Notes: generated by a model from the letters alone, not told the origin. Positions 22,094-49,774 are shown, numbered from the stretch's first letter. The stretch: DNA of 64,000 bases from Purshia tridentata (GCA_003254885.1 QANT01008687.1:19081-83080); one strand, 5' to 3'. Numbers and translations are program-made.

Positions 22094-22820
22094 CAATACG
22101 AGAAAAAACTGTTTGGGTGACGAAATCTACCGAAACAACCTTAAGTGACGACATTCCAATTCGTCGCCTAAACCCATACAGGTTTAGGTGGCAAAGAAAT
22201 TCCTCACCCAAAGCAGTCTTAGCCGTGAATATTGAGTTCGTTGCCCAAATGTATCTTAGGCTAATCGCTAGAATATGCTTGGCGCCATACTTTGGGCGAC
22301 AAACCTACACATTTTTCATTCATAGAAGCCTTAGGCAACGAACCATGGATTTTGTCACCTAAGTAGACTTTAGGCGACAGAGAAATTCGTCACAGAATTT
22401 AGGTATCCATCCCAAAACCAATTGGCAATGGGAGGAGTAGTCCAAACCCTTATAAACCACTAGTAAGGCCCTCACATCTTTAATGTGGGATATCTCTTAA
22501 CACGCCCCTGCGCATGTGGCATCATTTCAAGCCTAACATGTGGATAATTTATATTGGGTGACGTGGGAGCACGTGTAGCCGTTTAGGCTCATCACGTGGA
22601 TAACTTGATCCGATACCATAAAGGAATCTAGGCATCCATCCCAAAACCAATTGGCAATGGGAGGAGTAGCTCAAACCCTTATAAACCACTAATAAGGCAC
22701 TTACATCTTCAACGTGGAATATCTCTCAACAAAAGTAACCTTAGGCGAAGAAATCCATGGTTCGTTGCCTAAGGATTCTTTGGGCAACAAATACGTAGCT
22801 TCGTCGCTCAAAAGTCCCAA
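22094..22820. mobile_element. Degenerate non-autonomous CACTA-like element with a nested repeat
   Basis: The left end CAATACGAGAAAAAACTG resembles a mutated CACTACAAGAAAA terminus. The interior has repeated motifs of the type TTAGGCGACGAA / TTCGTCGCCTAA in both orientations (22110-22400 and 22735-22810), as in many plant CACTA-derived short elements. The block 22401-22732 interrupts this motif series, which resumes after it. The right terminus is not identifiable. Confidence 0.5.
22401..22730. repeat. Nested repeat: two direct copies about 229 bp apart
   Basis: Copy 1 (22401-22500) and copy 2 (22630-22730) share AGG(T/C)ATCCATCCC, AACCAATTGGCAATGGGAGG and AACCCTTATAAACCACTA blocks. About 130 bp with TGTGGATAATTT and ACACGTG-like words lies between them. 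It looks like a small dispersed plant repeat with terminal direct copies, inserted in the CACTA-like relic. Confidence 0.65.
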
Positions 22821-22884
22821 TCCCATTTTTTTTTTTAACATTTATATGTATGTATGTATAAGTTTAGGATATAATCGTGTTTTA

Positions 22885-22970
22885 ACTATTTGAACCATTT
22901 ATTTTTAGTTCCCACTTAAAGATCATCACTGCAAAAAATTAATTTAATCAGAGATTTAAAAGTTAGGTAA
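22885..22970. repeat. Possible fragment of the foldback MITE family
   Basis: AACCATTTATTTTTAGT, AAAGATCATCACTGCAAAAA and AATTTAATCAGA parallel the internal arms of the MITEs at 41118 and 50240 (GAACCGTTCA..., AAGATCA(T/C)CTCTACAAAAAA, TCAA(A)TC). Only one arm is visible and it has diverged. Confidence 0.4.
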
Positions 22971-22997
22971 TAGTGGAGGAACGTATGAACGATCATG

Positions 22998-23011
22998 CAC
23001 TACAAGGAAAA
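22998..23011 (+). mobile_element. CACTA-type terminal sequence, isolated
   Basis: CACTACAAGGAAAA closely matches the common plant CACTA end CACTACAAGAAAA. I found no matching inverted end within plausible distance, so it may be a solo end or a heavily deleted element. Confidence 0.4.
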
Positions 23012-23190
23012 CCTTCACATACATTAGTTAACCAATGTCTATTTATGTTTCTGACCGATATATTGAGGCGTGATATGACCCTTTTACATATCAGTTTTTT
23101 ACTGATATCTATCCATATTTAAAGGCCTATTCTACTGAAATCGACCAACTCAAATTGAGTTAGTCTATTAAAGAAAGGGCTGGTTTAGAT

Positions 23191-23468
23191 GGCCCATATC
23201 TGAAAGGCCCTTGAGCCCATTAAAATGAAAACCGCTTTGTTTGGGCTGGTCGGTCCGAATCGTTCAATTATGGGCTGGAGTAGTTGGGTCTAGAAAGCCC
23301 AGATCTAGCCATGTCGTAGAAAACAGTGTGGTTCATAGCACAGTTGACAGTACAGCGGGTACAGGTACAGCCATGGCCCATGGGGGGAACTTCGTCACAA
23401 GCCGGTCTACGGTCTCCCATGTAAACCCGTGTTTCGAAATTACCATAATACCCACCCCTGCATATAAA
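23191..23468 (+). promoter_or_regulatory. UBP12 promoter with site II cluster and TATA box
   Basis: Six site II-type words (TGGGCY or its complement RGCCCA) lie at 23191, 23214, 23242, 23271, 23296 and 23375. A TATAAA box is at 23463-23468, about 165 bp before the ATG. Site II elements bind TCP factors and are typical of plant growth-related and housekeeping genes, fitting a ubiquitously expressed deubiquitinase. The transcription start is inferred at about 23495. Confidence 0.6.
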
Positions 23469-23633
23469 GAGTAAAAAAGACCATACACCTCTCTTTTTTT
23501 CTCTCCTCGACCAGCTTCTGGTGTGATCGCCATTTTGCACTACTCTTACTGCACCCTTTACTCTTCTTCTTCTTTCCCTAATACCTCACTCTGAGGTATA
23601 CCCATATCTCATTTACAAAAGCTTTGTTCAACC

Positions 23634-39799
<16,166 letters not shown>

Positions 39800-41108
39800 G
39801 AAATAGCAGGATGAATGAATTTTCTTCATTCGAGAGGTGAATTGGGTAAATTCTCCTCATCATTTTGGCTGTGAAAGTGGGATATTGGTAAAAATTGAAT
39901 GTATAGCCATCAAGTGAAGTTAACTTTTGAAAAGGTGTCAGCAAGGTTTGGTTGGTGGATATTGTTGGCTATATGTAATTTGGTGTGTAGTTGGGGAGGA
40001 CTTTGTCCCTAAATCAGTATGTATCTACAACCATTGATCAAATCCCCTCTTGAGCTTTTACTACATTTTGACAGAGGCTTCTCTTCAGTGGCAAGGCAAC
40101 GGGACCTTCATCAGCAGTTTAATGTAACTTTAACAGTAAATAAACAAGATTTTTGAACTAGTGAATGTATACAGGGTATAGTTTGGTGACCAAGTCATTT
40201 TTTCCATGTTTGCTTCCTGTTTCGATCTGTTCAGTCTATATAGAAAGAGTGGGGAGTTGTGTAATGGTTGATTAGTCAGTTCCCAAACATGTTTCTAGAT
40301 TTTTGTAAAAGAGACTTTTGTCAGGCACTGCCATTGAGGGATTCTCAATCTTCAGTACATGGGTAGTAAATAGATATTCTTCTTTTCCTCAAGTCTTGTC
40401 AGATATTCTGTAATTGGATATGTGCATTTTTTTAGTAACAGCTTGGCTTAATATTTGCTTGTTGCAACTTGCAACCGTTTTGGAATTCAGGAGCCAAGGA
40501 TGCCATAATAAAAATCATTAACAAAAAGAAAAAAGAAAAAAGAGAGCATTGCATCTCATTTTATCTATTAGAATTGATAAAGAAGATGAGATGCCATTAT
40601 CAAAGCATCTATGATTTCCAAAGGTGTCATGTATGTTATTACTAAAACAAAGAATGACAATAGTCAAGATGTCATTTTTCTCCGTAAGAAACAAAAATGA
40701 AAAGCAATTTTAAAATGGGTTTCCATTGCTCGAATACTTTTGCGAAAGGAAAAATTGAATTAATAAATAAATAAATAAGCAAATATGTTGGTTCAAATAG
40801 AATCACAATTTAATTATAGAATTCAAGGTTTAGGACTAAACCTTGAGTCCAAAGACCAAGCCTAATTAAGGCTCAAAGTTGTAAGTTTGGGGCTCAAGGC
40901 ATGAAGCGTGAGACGTTAGGCTCTATCGAGGTGTTTGGGGTTTGAGGTTTCAAACTTGAGCTTTGAGTGTCCAATTCTTAAGGTTGGGGTTTCATAGCAT
41001 ATGGGGTTTGGTGTCTAAAATTGGTGGCTGCTGGGTCAGGTTCTAGGTTTAAGTCTAAGGTTTGAGGTTTGAGTACTACCACGTTGTTGGAGCTTAGGTT
41101 CCAGTTTA
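39800..41108. other. UBP12 3' UTR and intergenic spacer
   Basis: The first several hundred bases likely form the UBP12 3' UTR. The rest is AT-rich and includes a low-complexity GGTTTGAGG / GGGTTT-type stretch at about 40800-41080 (words such as AAGGTTTAGG and GGGGTTTG). No gene is seen. Confidence 0.55.
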
Positions 41109-41117
41109 ATTAAATTA

Positions 41118-41492
41118 GGAGAATGCTATCCACCTTCTTCAAATCCACCTTCTCTACCCACTTTCTCTTTTATTATTCTAATTTCACATTGTAAATTGAT
41201 GATCGGAACCGTTCATTTGTTAGATATAACAATGAAGATCATCTCTACAAAAAATCAATCAAATCAGAAAATCGTTTGGTTATGTAACTATAATAAAATA
41301 AACAGACAGTTTTGGTAATAATTTGATTCATCGTTAGTTTATTTATAATAATTACATGATCAAACGATTTCCGATTTAGTTAATTTTTTCCATAAATGAT
41401 CTTCAAATAATTATCTAAAATATGAATAGTTCGGATCGTAAAAATACATTTTGAAATGTGAATAATAGAGGAGAAGGTGGATAACATTCCTC
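41118..41492. mobile_element. Foldback MITE, Mutator-like (375 bp), 9-bp target duplication
   Basis: Flanked by an exact 9-bp direct repeat ATTAAATTA (41109-41117 and 41493-41501). Terminal inverted repeats: left GGAGAATGCTATCCACCTTC, right complement GAGGAATGTTATCCACCTTC. The arms continue inward (AACCGTTCAT against ATGAATAGTTC; AAGATCATCTCTAC against its complement), so most of the element can fold back. It has no coding capacity. A 9-bp duplication suits Mutator-like transposases. Confidence 0.85.
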
Positions 41493-41501
41493 ATTAAATT
41501 A

Positions 41502-42209
41502 AAAAGTGGTTAACAATTAGTTAATTAACTCAAAAAGTTTTCTATTGGTTTCATAGGTCCATTTTTAACGTATGTAGTATGTTAGAAATTAGAATCCATT
41601 TAATAAGGTATTGAGTTTTTTTTTCCCCCATAATGAACTATCTATCACAATTACTCATTAGATTTATATTTAATTAAAGGGAGTCTCCATTTTATAGGAC
41701 CTTGTTACATAATCGAACAGATCGATAGGCAACCCTATTCACAAGTCACGACACTTTTAAAAACATAATTTACCAACACTTAACTACTTTATTTCACAAC
41801 AACTTTGTCCACAACACAACATAAGCATTTTTTTTCAAACTCATAGCAATCTCAAACTTGGCCTAAATACATGTCAAGTATGTTACTTTTTTTTTTTTTT
41901 TTTTGGATTAAAGGCATTGTGACATAATATCGAGTATGTTACTCATTAAAAATATTAAATCCTTAATATAAATAAGGTTATTTTATTTGATGAACAAAAT
42001 TGAACAATAAATTTCATAAATGCATCAATGTTCATTGTATTTTCTTTTGGTCTTTTAGTTTCAAATATGTTTTAATCCTTTTATTTAGAAAAGAAAAATA
42101 AAATAAAACTAAAAAAGTTAAAAATATATTTTTTGGCCTACTAAAAAGTTGAAAAGAAAGAAAATACTGAATACGAAACTGAGCTCCACATATTCATTTA
42201 CTTCTATCC
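41502..42209. other. Intergenic and upstream region of the DnaJ-type gene
   Basis: Very AT-rich, with homopolymer T near 41886-41904. The last part should contain the promoter and 5' UTR of the next gene. No TATA box could be singled out among the many AT words. Confidence 0.5.
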
Positions 42210-44139
42210 ATGGCTACACTTTCCTGCTACTCTCTCCATCCTCTTTCTTCTTCTTCTTCTTCTTCTTCAACAACATCTCTCACTGCTAATCATTCTCTTC
42301 CACAACAATCTCCGACAAAACTTGAACTCCCATTACTCTTTCGCTGTTCTGCCACTATCACTACTAGACCTGAAGTCATAATTCAACCAACAAGGCTCAT
42401 TGTCCAACCCATTCTACTATTCACTGGCTTTGACAGACCCTTGGATACCCAAACTTTTCTTGTCACTATCAGTGTCTTAGCTGCCATTGCTCTCTCTCTT
42501 TTTCTCGGTCTTAAGGTAACAACTAGTTCTGAATTAATCCTGGCTATGCTCCCTTTCTGGGTTTTGTTTGTTTTTGGAAAATTATTATCTTTAAAGAAAA
42601 TGGAGCTTATTGATTTGGTTTTTTGGGTTAAGGTTGATGAATGATGGGTTTTGGGGTTCTTCATGAATGTTTTGCAGGGTGACCCTGTGCCTTGTGAGAG
42701 GTGTGCTGGCAATGGTAATAACTATCTGAACCTTTTTTTTTTTCTTTTTCTTTTCTTGGTTTTTTGAGATAAAGAAATGAAAGATGACTAGAAAATCTGA
42801 CTTTTTTGCAAGCCAGCAATTGTTGAATATGATGTGTAAAAGTGTTAGTAATGAATTTCTTTTGTTCTGTCCTTAACTTTTCTAAAGTAATTTCAGAACT
42901 GAGTTTGAAAAAGTAAAGCAAGCTTGTATCTTTGATTAATTCTCTGAGAAATTGTTATTTTGTTACTTTGGTCATTTTGGTAATGAAATTATAAGCTATT
43001 GTGTGAGCCTTATTATGATAACATGACTCTGCGGTCAGAGTTGCAACTCATTTGTATGCTTTCTAAGCGACTTTGTTTCCAAAAAAGGTAGAGGTAGTGA
43101 CAAAACGTTTTAAGGGGGTTGTTCAAAATGGGTTGGGTTCAATCTATGACTGGCCAAATGGGTTGTTAGTGGCAGTTATTAGGGCCTCAATGTGCTTATG
43201 CTTTTCTAGAGGATAGGTTTGTGTTGGAGATCAAATTCTCCCTCTTCTTGCAATCCATCTCTATTTCCTTTTCTGATAATCACATAGGGAATCCATCCCT
43301 AACTAAGTTATTGAAACATCTCTATGGACTCTAACCTTTTGCTGCTTAGAGACCAATCAAGCCATGTATAATGTTGAAATTAGTTTTCCTACAGTGGTTT
43401 GATGCCCTTATGGCTTATCTTAATTTCTGAGGCATTTCATTTTAGTCAACCCTGTTTTATGCATTAATCATGATACGTAGAAGGGAAAATTGTAACATTA
43501 GAATTTGGTGTTTGAGTCTGCTCTGGTGTCATACCATGAAGTCTGTTGTTGGTGATAATATTTAGAACTTACAATCTACACCAAACAAATGAACCCAAGA
43601 TGGACTTGGGTGATGAGAGGTGGTGTTTAATTTTCAATCTAGTGTTATTTTTCACATACAGTCGCCAGATAGGTATGATTTTGCCGGTGGTGACCAGCAT
43701 AAATGATTGGTCCAGTGGAGGACTGAACCCAACAATTTGGACAGAAAGGTTCAAGTACGACCAAGAACCATGAGTTCTCCCCCAATCCACACAAGGGATA
43801 GAGTCCTTTTTTAGCTAACATTATTTAATTTATTACAATTTGGCTGCATTCTTCTTTGAGTTTTATCCTAATCATAATTTTGAACTTTCTCAATTTCAAT
43901 CTGCTATGCAGATGCAGTGATTTATGTTCTTTACATTTGGCGTATATACTAGTCAATCTTTTCCATTATCTATACATTTGATAATTTGAAATGTATCTTC
44001 ATAGGTACTGTAACAGAACACTAGAACATAAGTAATAGAAAAAGCCACACAAAATGTCAAGACTGTATTTTTGAAGGTGAAAATAATAGAAAACTAAACA
44101 GTACCCACCATATACTTTGGTGCAATCTCTTTGTGAGGT

Positions 44140-44191
<52 letters not shown>

Positions 44192-45819
44192 NNNNNNNNN
44201 NNNNNNNNNNNNNNNNNTTTTTTTTTTTTTTTTTTTTCCTTTTTCATGTTTGCAAACAATTTTGTGGAATCCAAGTTTTACTCTGATGATGAATGTTTAA
44301 TCTCCTTGGATTTCAACTTAATATGATATGACATTTGAAGTTAAAATTTAGGTACTTAAGCAAACCATTAGCTGTATAATTTGAAGAAAAGTTTAGTCAC
44401 AGCTGGATCTGAAACACAAATGGACAGAAGAGTTTGCTGTCAAATACTGGAAGGCAGTCCTTTATGGGCCCTTTGTTAACCCAGAAAAATAAATATGCTC
44501 TCAGTGCCTTATATAAGGCATTTGTTGTGAAAATGCCACTAATTTGGTGAATTTGCTCTGAAATTGATGGAAGATTTGTGCTCATAAACGGACCAGAAAG
44601 AAAATCATTTCATTGCACCCATTTTCATGGTAGCTAAATAGGAGGCATATATATTGTAACAGTGTTTGAATTCAGTATATCAAGGAATTCAGGTTTTTGA
44701 ACAAGTGCTCGACTCAAAGGGGACCAACGTTGATACACAATGATTAAAGGTTGATGTTAATACTATCAGCCATGCTGACAGTATTGATGGACTATCATGC
44801 CAGTTGGTTTCTAATTGCTTGACAAACCCTCATTGCACCCTTCTCTCTTTGACATGTTATTTTTCAAGCATCCAGGGATATAAAGGATTACACAAATTTG
44901 GCAGAAAATGCTGCAACAATATATTTGTGCCACTGGATGTAAAAGATATGGATCTGCATATCATCTGTTATGTTTCTTTACATTTTTCAACATTTAGTAA
45001 TTTCTTTTTACCCTTCCACTTTGTCACTATAAATTGCCTCAGTAGTATTCTTCTTCTCTTAATATATAAAATTTAATTCTGATTGGTAGGTGGTACAAAA
45101 TGTGTCTTCTGTAACAATGGTAAAATGAAGATGGAGACAGGCATGGTTGATTGTAAGGTGTGCAAGGGCGCAGGTAATAGTTTCTGATCACGCTACTACT
45201 GCTTCTGAAGGACCATCTTGTATGTCTCTAGTGGTACTACCAAAGAAGTAAATTAATCATGCAGATAGATATTTAATTCACCCCTAGTCACACTACTACT
45301 TCAAAATGATCATATCAGAAGTGTAATACTACTGCTACTACTCTACTATTTGCATGCATTATGTTTACTTAATCCTGAACTCTGAGGGTCCATTTGGAAG
45401 CGTGACTTCAACCTAGAGATTATATAATTGAATATTTGATTGGATTATTATCTGTACATAGATATTTATATTGCATTAGAAGAAAAAGAAGAAATGAATG
45501 GATTTCAAATGATCCAATGGTGTATAGTAATGTCAAATACAAAATGTTATGTTATGTTATGTCTAATTATTTCAAATACCTTGTATCTGGAGTTTTTAAT
45601 TAATTTAGTCTTGTTGTCAAATCCCAATCTTTTCTTTTTTTAATCATTCCATCCAAATGAATTCCAATTTCATGGCCTCAAGGATTTATCAATTCCGAAG
45701 TTGTTCAATATTTGCTTTATATGATTCAATCTCTCCTTTTGTCTCATATTAATTATATCTTTGTAGGATTGGTATTCTGCAAGAAATGTGGAGGTTCTGG
45801 ATATTCTCGACGACTGTGA
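42210..45819 (+). CDS. Plastid-type DnaJ cysteine-rich zinc-finger protein (BSD2-like)
   Basis: Four coding exons, 42210-42515, 42678-42714, 45090-45173 and 45767-45819, give 159 aa. The N terminus is rich in Ser/Thr with few acidic residues ([19 protein letters not shown]), resembling a chloroplast transit peptide. One hydrophobic segment follows at about 82-100 ([19 protein letters not shown]). The C-terminal 55 residues hold four CxxC pairs with DnaJ-type spacing: [32 protein letters not shown], ending YSRRL. No J domain is present. Small proteins with only this zinc finger (BSD2, LQY1, PSA2 and relatives) assist photosystem or Rubisco assembly in plastids. This one is most likely thylakoid- or envelope-anchored with a similar chaperone or thiol role, but the exact orthologue is not identified. 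Intron 2 (2.4 kb) contains a sequencing gap. Confidence 0.88.
44192..44217. other. Assembly gap (26 N) inside a poly-T tract
   Basis: The gap is bordered by more than 45 T on the left and about 20 T on the right, in intron 2 of the DnaJ-type gene. The true tract length is unknown. Confidence 0.95.
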
Positions 45820-46490
45820 ACTGGTTTTAGAATATTAATTTGATCCCTCTATTCTCAATCTGAAAATGAAATTTTCATAGCTTTAATTCTTTTTTACCAG
45901 ATGCATCCTTTTTATTTCCTTCAAGTTCCCACCCACCCCTCCCCTCCCCTCCCCTCCATTTTCTTGTATATATTTTTGTTTCTTATTAGTTAGAAACCAT
46001 TTCATCTCATGGTGTGCTTATATTGTTGCCACCTTCCTTAACAAGGAAAACTATTTAAAACAAACGAACACACACACATAGACATCAATATTATCAGTAA
46101 CTAGAGGCCCGTTTGGAGAAGAGAGATGTGAGATGTGAAGGAGAAAGAAGGAAGAACACATACAATGTCCTTTAAATGGGATCCAAATTATGGCAGTGAT
46201 TTCTGTTTTTCTTATTTTAGGTGTTCCTCAACCAAAAGATGATGTGTGCTTAATTCATCCTGGATTGCATACTGCGGACAATGTTATTTCGACTTACAAT
46301 CTATCCATTTCTGACTGGGCCGAGCATGGTAACCCGAATGGGCCATCTTAAACGGGCCCGACTAGGCCAGTTGTACAGACATCAACTAGGATACGGTGCC
46401 AAGTTCAAAACCTTATCTCCAAATAAATAAATACAAAAAAATTGCATAAGGATTATTAATTTTCTTAAAATCCATTAACAATTATTATAT
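45820..46490. other. Intergenic
   Basis: The 3' UTR of the DnaJ-type gene, followed by AT-rich spacer with a CCCCTCCCCT tract near 45945. No coding region is recognised. Confidence 0.55.
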
Positions 46491-46498
46491 GTAATAAT

Positions 46499-46775
46499 TA
46501 GAGATGGGGTCGGGTCAGGACGGGTCGATAATGCCGATAATTCTATCCAATTTGATTAACTGACTTTATTATATTTCATAACCAACAACCAATTCACTCA
46601 TTGTAGGTCGGTTGTCGATAATACCGATATAGATGGTAAAAATAAGTTGATAATTGATTAATTTTATAACTAACATCTGAACTCACATTGATAGGTCTGT
46701 TGGTATTATCGGCCCGACTTAATGGGTCAGATATTAATTGAATTATCGGCTAAAACCAATTTATTCCCACCCCTA
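46499..46775. mobile_element. hAT-like MITE (277 bp), 8-bp target duplication
   Basis: Exact 8-bp direct repeat GTAATAAT at 46491-46498 and 46776-46783. Termini are left TAGAGATGGG and right complement TAGGGGTGGG (8 of 10 match), as in hAT elements. The inside carries several GATAATGCCGATAAT-like words and GGGTC-rich ends in inverted relation (GGTCGGGTC... against GGCCCGACTTAATGGGTC). No ORF. Confidence 0.8.
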
Positions 46776-46837
46776 GTAATAATGATGAAATAGCCGTACT
46801 GTGACAAAAACAAAGGACAAACCTCTAAACCTGTTCG

Positions 46838-46846
46838 TATATAAAA
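46838..46846 (+). promoter_or_regulatory. TATA box of the carboxylesterase gene
   Basis: TATATAAAA lies about 210 bp before the ATG at 47057 and 62 bp downstream of the hAT-like MITE, so the transposon sits within the proximal promoter. Confidence 0.6.
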
Positions 46847-47056
46847 CCAAACTCCTTGGCTCCTTGCTGACTAATGGCTATAGAAAAGTACAAAAACATC
46901 ATGCAAAAATGTTCACCAACTCCATTAGGACCATTACTATTTCCTCCTACTTCTTCGATCCTTCTCTGCCTTCCCTTTCTCACAATTCTCCATCAACCTC
47001 CATAATCCATATCATCACCGTATTAATCAACTCACAATTATCCGAAACTAATTAAC

Positions 47057-48499
47057 ATGTCGAACACTGCAACTTTACCCTACGAAGAATGCCGAGGCGT
47101 TCTTCGCGTATACAGCGACGGCTCCATCGTCCGCTCGCCCAAACCAAGCTTCGACGTCCCCGTCCACGACGACGGCTCCGTCGTGTGGAAGGACGTCGTT
47201 TTCGACCCAACCCACCAGCTCCAGCTCCGCCTCTACAAGCCAGCGGCTCCCTCTCCCTCTTCCTCAATTTCTAATAAGCTCCCAATTTTCTACTACTTCC
47301 ACGGCGGCGGCTTCTGCATCGGCTCGCGCACGTGGCCCAACTGCCAAAACTACTGCTTTCAGCTCGCTCTGCGGCTCCAAGCCGTTGTCGTCTCTCCCGA
47401 CTATCGGCTCTCGCCGGAGCACCGGCTTCCGGCTGCTATCGAGGACGGCTTCGCGGCTATGAAGTGGCTCCAGGCTCAAGCCACCACGTCCGAGGTGGAG
47501 CGGGATACGTGGCTGACCGACGTGGCTGATTTTGGGAACGTTTTCGTTTCTGGTGACTCCGCTGGCGGGAACATTGCTCATAACTTAGCGGTTCAGCTCG
47601 GGCCCGGTTCATTGGAGTTGGCTCCGGTTCGAGTTAGGGGTTATGTGTTTCTAGCACCATTTTTTGGTGGGACGGTTTTGACTAAGTCAGAGGCTGAGGG
47701 GCCCAAAGAGGCCTTTCTCAATTGGGAGCTCATTGACAGGTTTCAACTTTCCCTTTTTCTTTTCTTTTTGGATTTTCTTTTTTAGGCTAATTTTGATTAT
47801 TCTATTCTCACACGTTAATAATCCAAAATGCTCTTGTATTGATTAGAGATACTAAAACTCAAAAGCTTCTAATAATTCATAAATTTTTAATAAACAACTT
47901 AAATTCTAAGATCAAATATTTTTAAGAATATCAAGAATCTAGACTCTAATCGCTCATTTTTGAGTGATTGACTCACAATCGTCGATCAATGTGGAGCTGT
48001 AATATTTGGCATGCATTGATTAACAATTTATAATCGTTCATACTCACATAGAGTAACGGTATTTGATTTAAATTATCGTTCGTGCGCATATAAATAAGTG
48101 ACAATTTATTAGGGTCAATGTGTAATATTTCAATGTAATTATGACAAGAAATAATTGAGTTTGTGAATGACAAAAATAATAAAATTGGGCAGGTTTTGGA
48201 GGCTATCGATACCGATTGGGGAGAACACTGATCACCCAATTGTGAACCCATTTGGGCCATTTAGCCGCAGCCTTGAACCAGTGGGTCTTGATCCAATCCT
48301 AGTGGTGGTTGGGGGAAGTGATCTACTAAAAGACAGAGCTGAAGACTATGCAAATAGGCTCAAAAGTTGGGGAAAGAAGATTGAGTATGTGGAATTTGAA
48401 GGAAAGCAACATGGTTTCTTCACTATCCATCCTAATTCAGAAGCTTCAAATCAATTGATGCTAATTATCAAACGATTCATTACTCAAAATTCCACCTAA
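47057..48499 (+). CDS. CXE15: Carboxylesterase of the plant CXE family (CXE15-like)
   Basis: Alpha/beta-hydrolase of the hormone-sensitive-lipase-like (GID1-related) CXE group. Two exons, 47057-47739 and 48193-48499, give 329 aa, the same size as I recall for Arabidopsis CXE15. The oxyanion-hole motif HGGGF is at 82-86, the nucleophile elbow GDSAGG has S168, the Asp is in GGSDLLKDR and the His is in GKQHGFF. With Ser, Asp and His all present it should be a working esterase, unlike GID1 receptors, which lose the His. Exon 1 is GC-rich compared with surrounding DNA. No signal peptide. Arabidopsis CXE15 has been described as a strigolactone-inactivating esterase; whether this copy does the same is inference from similarity. 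Confidence 0.93.
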
Positions 48500-48797
48500 T
48501 TAAAACTGCCCTACCTGCTGGGGCATTTTCCTAAAAAGCATGTTATGTTTCATCATATATATTCATATATGTGCTTGTTTTTATTTTTTATTTTTTATTT
48601 TAAAGAATATGTGCTTTGTTTTCTATATCTATATATATATATATATATACATATGTCTATTTGTATGAAGTCTATAAAGTGGAAGTGTGAAAAAGCATAT
48701 GCTTGACAAAAATTATTCTTACTCATTGAAATGGTCAAATTGCATATTTGGACCAGGTTTTGTAAGGGGAAAAATTAAAACATAAACACACAAGAGN

Positions 48798-48830
<33 letters not shown>

Positions 48831-49239
48831 TAACAATATTTAAAGAAAGACAACAAATGAAGAAGAAGAAAAAAAAACAAGGATCGATCGGCCCCATAAA
48901 ATTCTCAACTTGATTTTATAATGTGGGTATTTTTAACATAAAAAAGTAACAAGGTTGGCCTTTTTTTTGTGAAGTGGGTCTTTTTAAAACAAAAAAGAAA
49001 AAGTTAGGTAAATTATTTGATCAAAGCAAACTTAAAAATGGAATTAATTATTGCATATTAAGGGACAACTAATTAACGGTTGGATTTACTTTAATGAAGT
49101 ATTAGTTTTACTATGGCGTTAAATTCAATTTTTAAATGTATTGTTCATTTATTGTCCCTCATATTAGGCTAGACTCATTACTCAAATGAGTCAAATATAT
49201 AAAAATTTCATTTTGTTCATTAGATTCCAGTGGATGATT
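48500..49239. other. Intergenic; poly-A tract with an N at 48797
   Basis: CXE 3' UTR, a TA microsatellite (48630-48650), a long A tract (48798-48826) adjoining an ambiguous base, and AT-rich spacer. No gene is seen. Confidence 0.6.
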
Positions 49240-49655
49240 GTAAGAAGGCCTTGAATTTAATTGGACGATCCCTATAGAAAAGGCATAGGAACTAGGAAAC
49301 ACAAATAAAATAAAAAATAAAAAATAAAAAATAAAATCCTTTGGTTGATAGGAATTAATTAAAGTCTATGGCCTCATAAGAAGGCCTTGAATTATACTGA
49401 ATGATACCTATAGAAACTAGGAAGAAGCAAAAAAAAAAAAAAAAACNAAAAAAAAAAAAAAAAAAAAAAAAAGCTCCTTTGTTGATTTTAAGCAAGGTCT
49501 TGATCGAATTAAATTGGATGATTCAAAAAAAAAAAAAAAAAGCTCCTTTGTTGATTTGAAGCAAGGTCTTGATCGAATTAAATTGGATGATTCCTATAGA
49601 AACTAGGAAGAAGAAAAAAAAAACTCCTTTGTTTGATAGGAATTAATTAAAGTCT
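49240..49655. repeat. Diverged A-rich tandem repeat upstream of the RING gene
   Basis: Four partial units start near 49240, 49380, 49491 and 49559. They share (A)AGGCCTTGAATT / AAGGTCTTGATCGAATTAAA, GGATGATTCCTATAGAAACTAGGAAG, an A-run of variable length and CTCCTTTGTTGATAGGAATTAATTAAAGTCT (words in variable combinations). The last two units share nearly identical 30-bp cores. One ambiguous base lies in an A-run at 49447. Confidence 0.8.
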
Positions 49656-49662
49656 CTCCAAC

Positions 49663-49670
49663 TATATAAT
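49663..49670 (+). promoter_or_regulatory. TATA box of the RING-H2 gene
   Basis: TATATAAT, 105 bp before the preferred ATG, immediately after the A-rich tandem repeat. Confidence 0.5.
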
Positions 49671-49774
49671 CCTATTGTACTAACACTAGAGCAAAATATA
49701 TCAAACCATTACTGTTGTTGAAATCCATATAAGATTTGTTTCTCCATCTTTTGATATCATACACATTCATCAAT

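Noticed and set aside
47052-47581. Minus-strand open frames across the carboxylesterase first exon
   Set aside because: They are complements of GC-rich coding sequence, Arg/Gly-rich, and the sense frame has the full esterase motif set.
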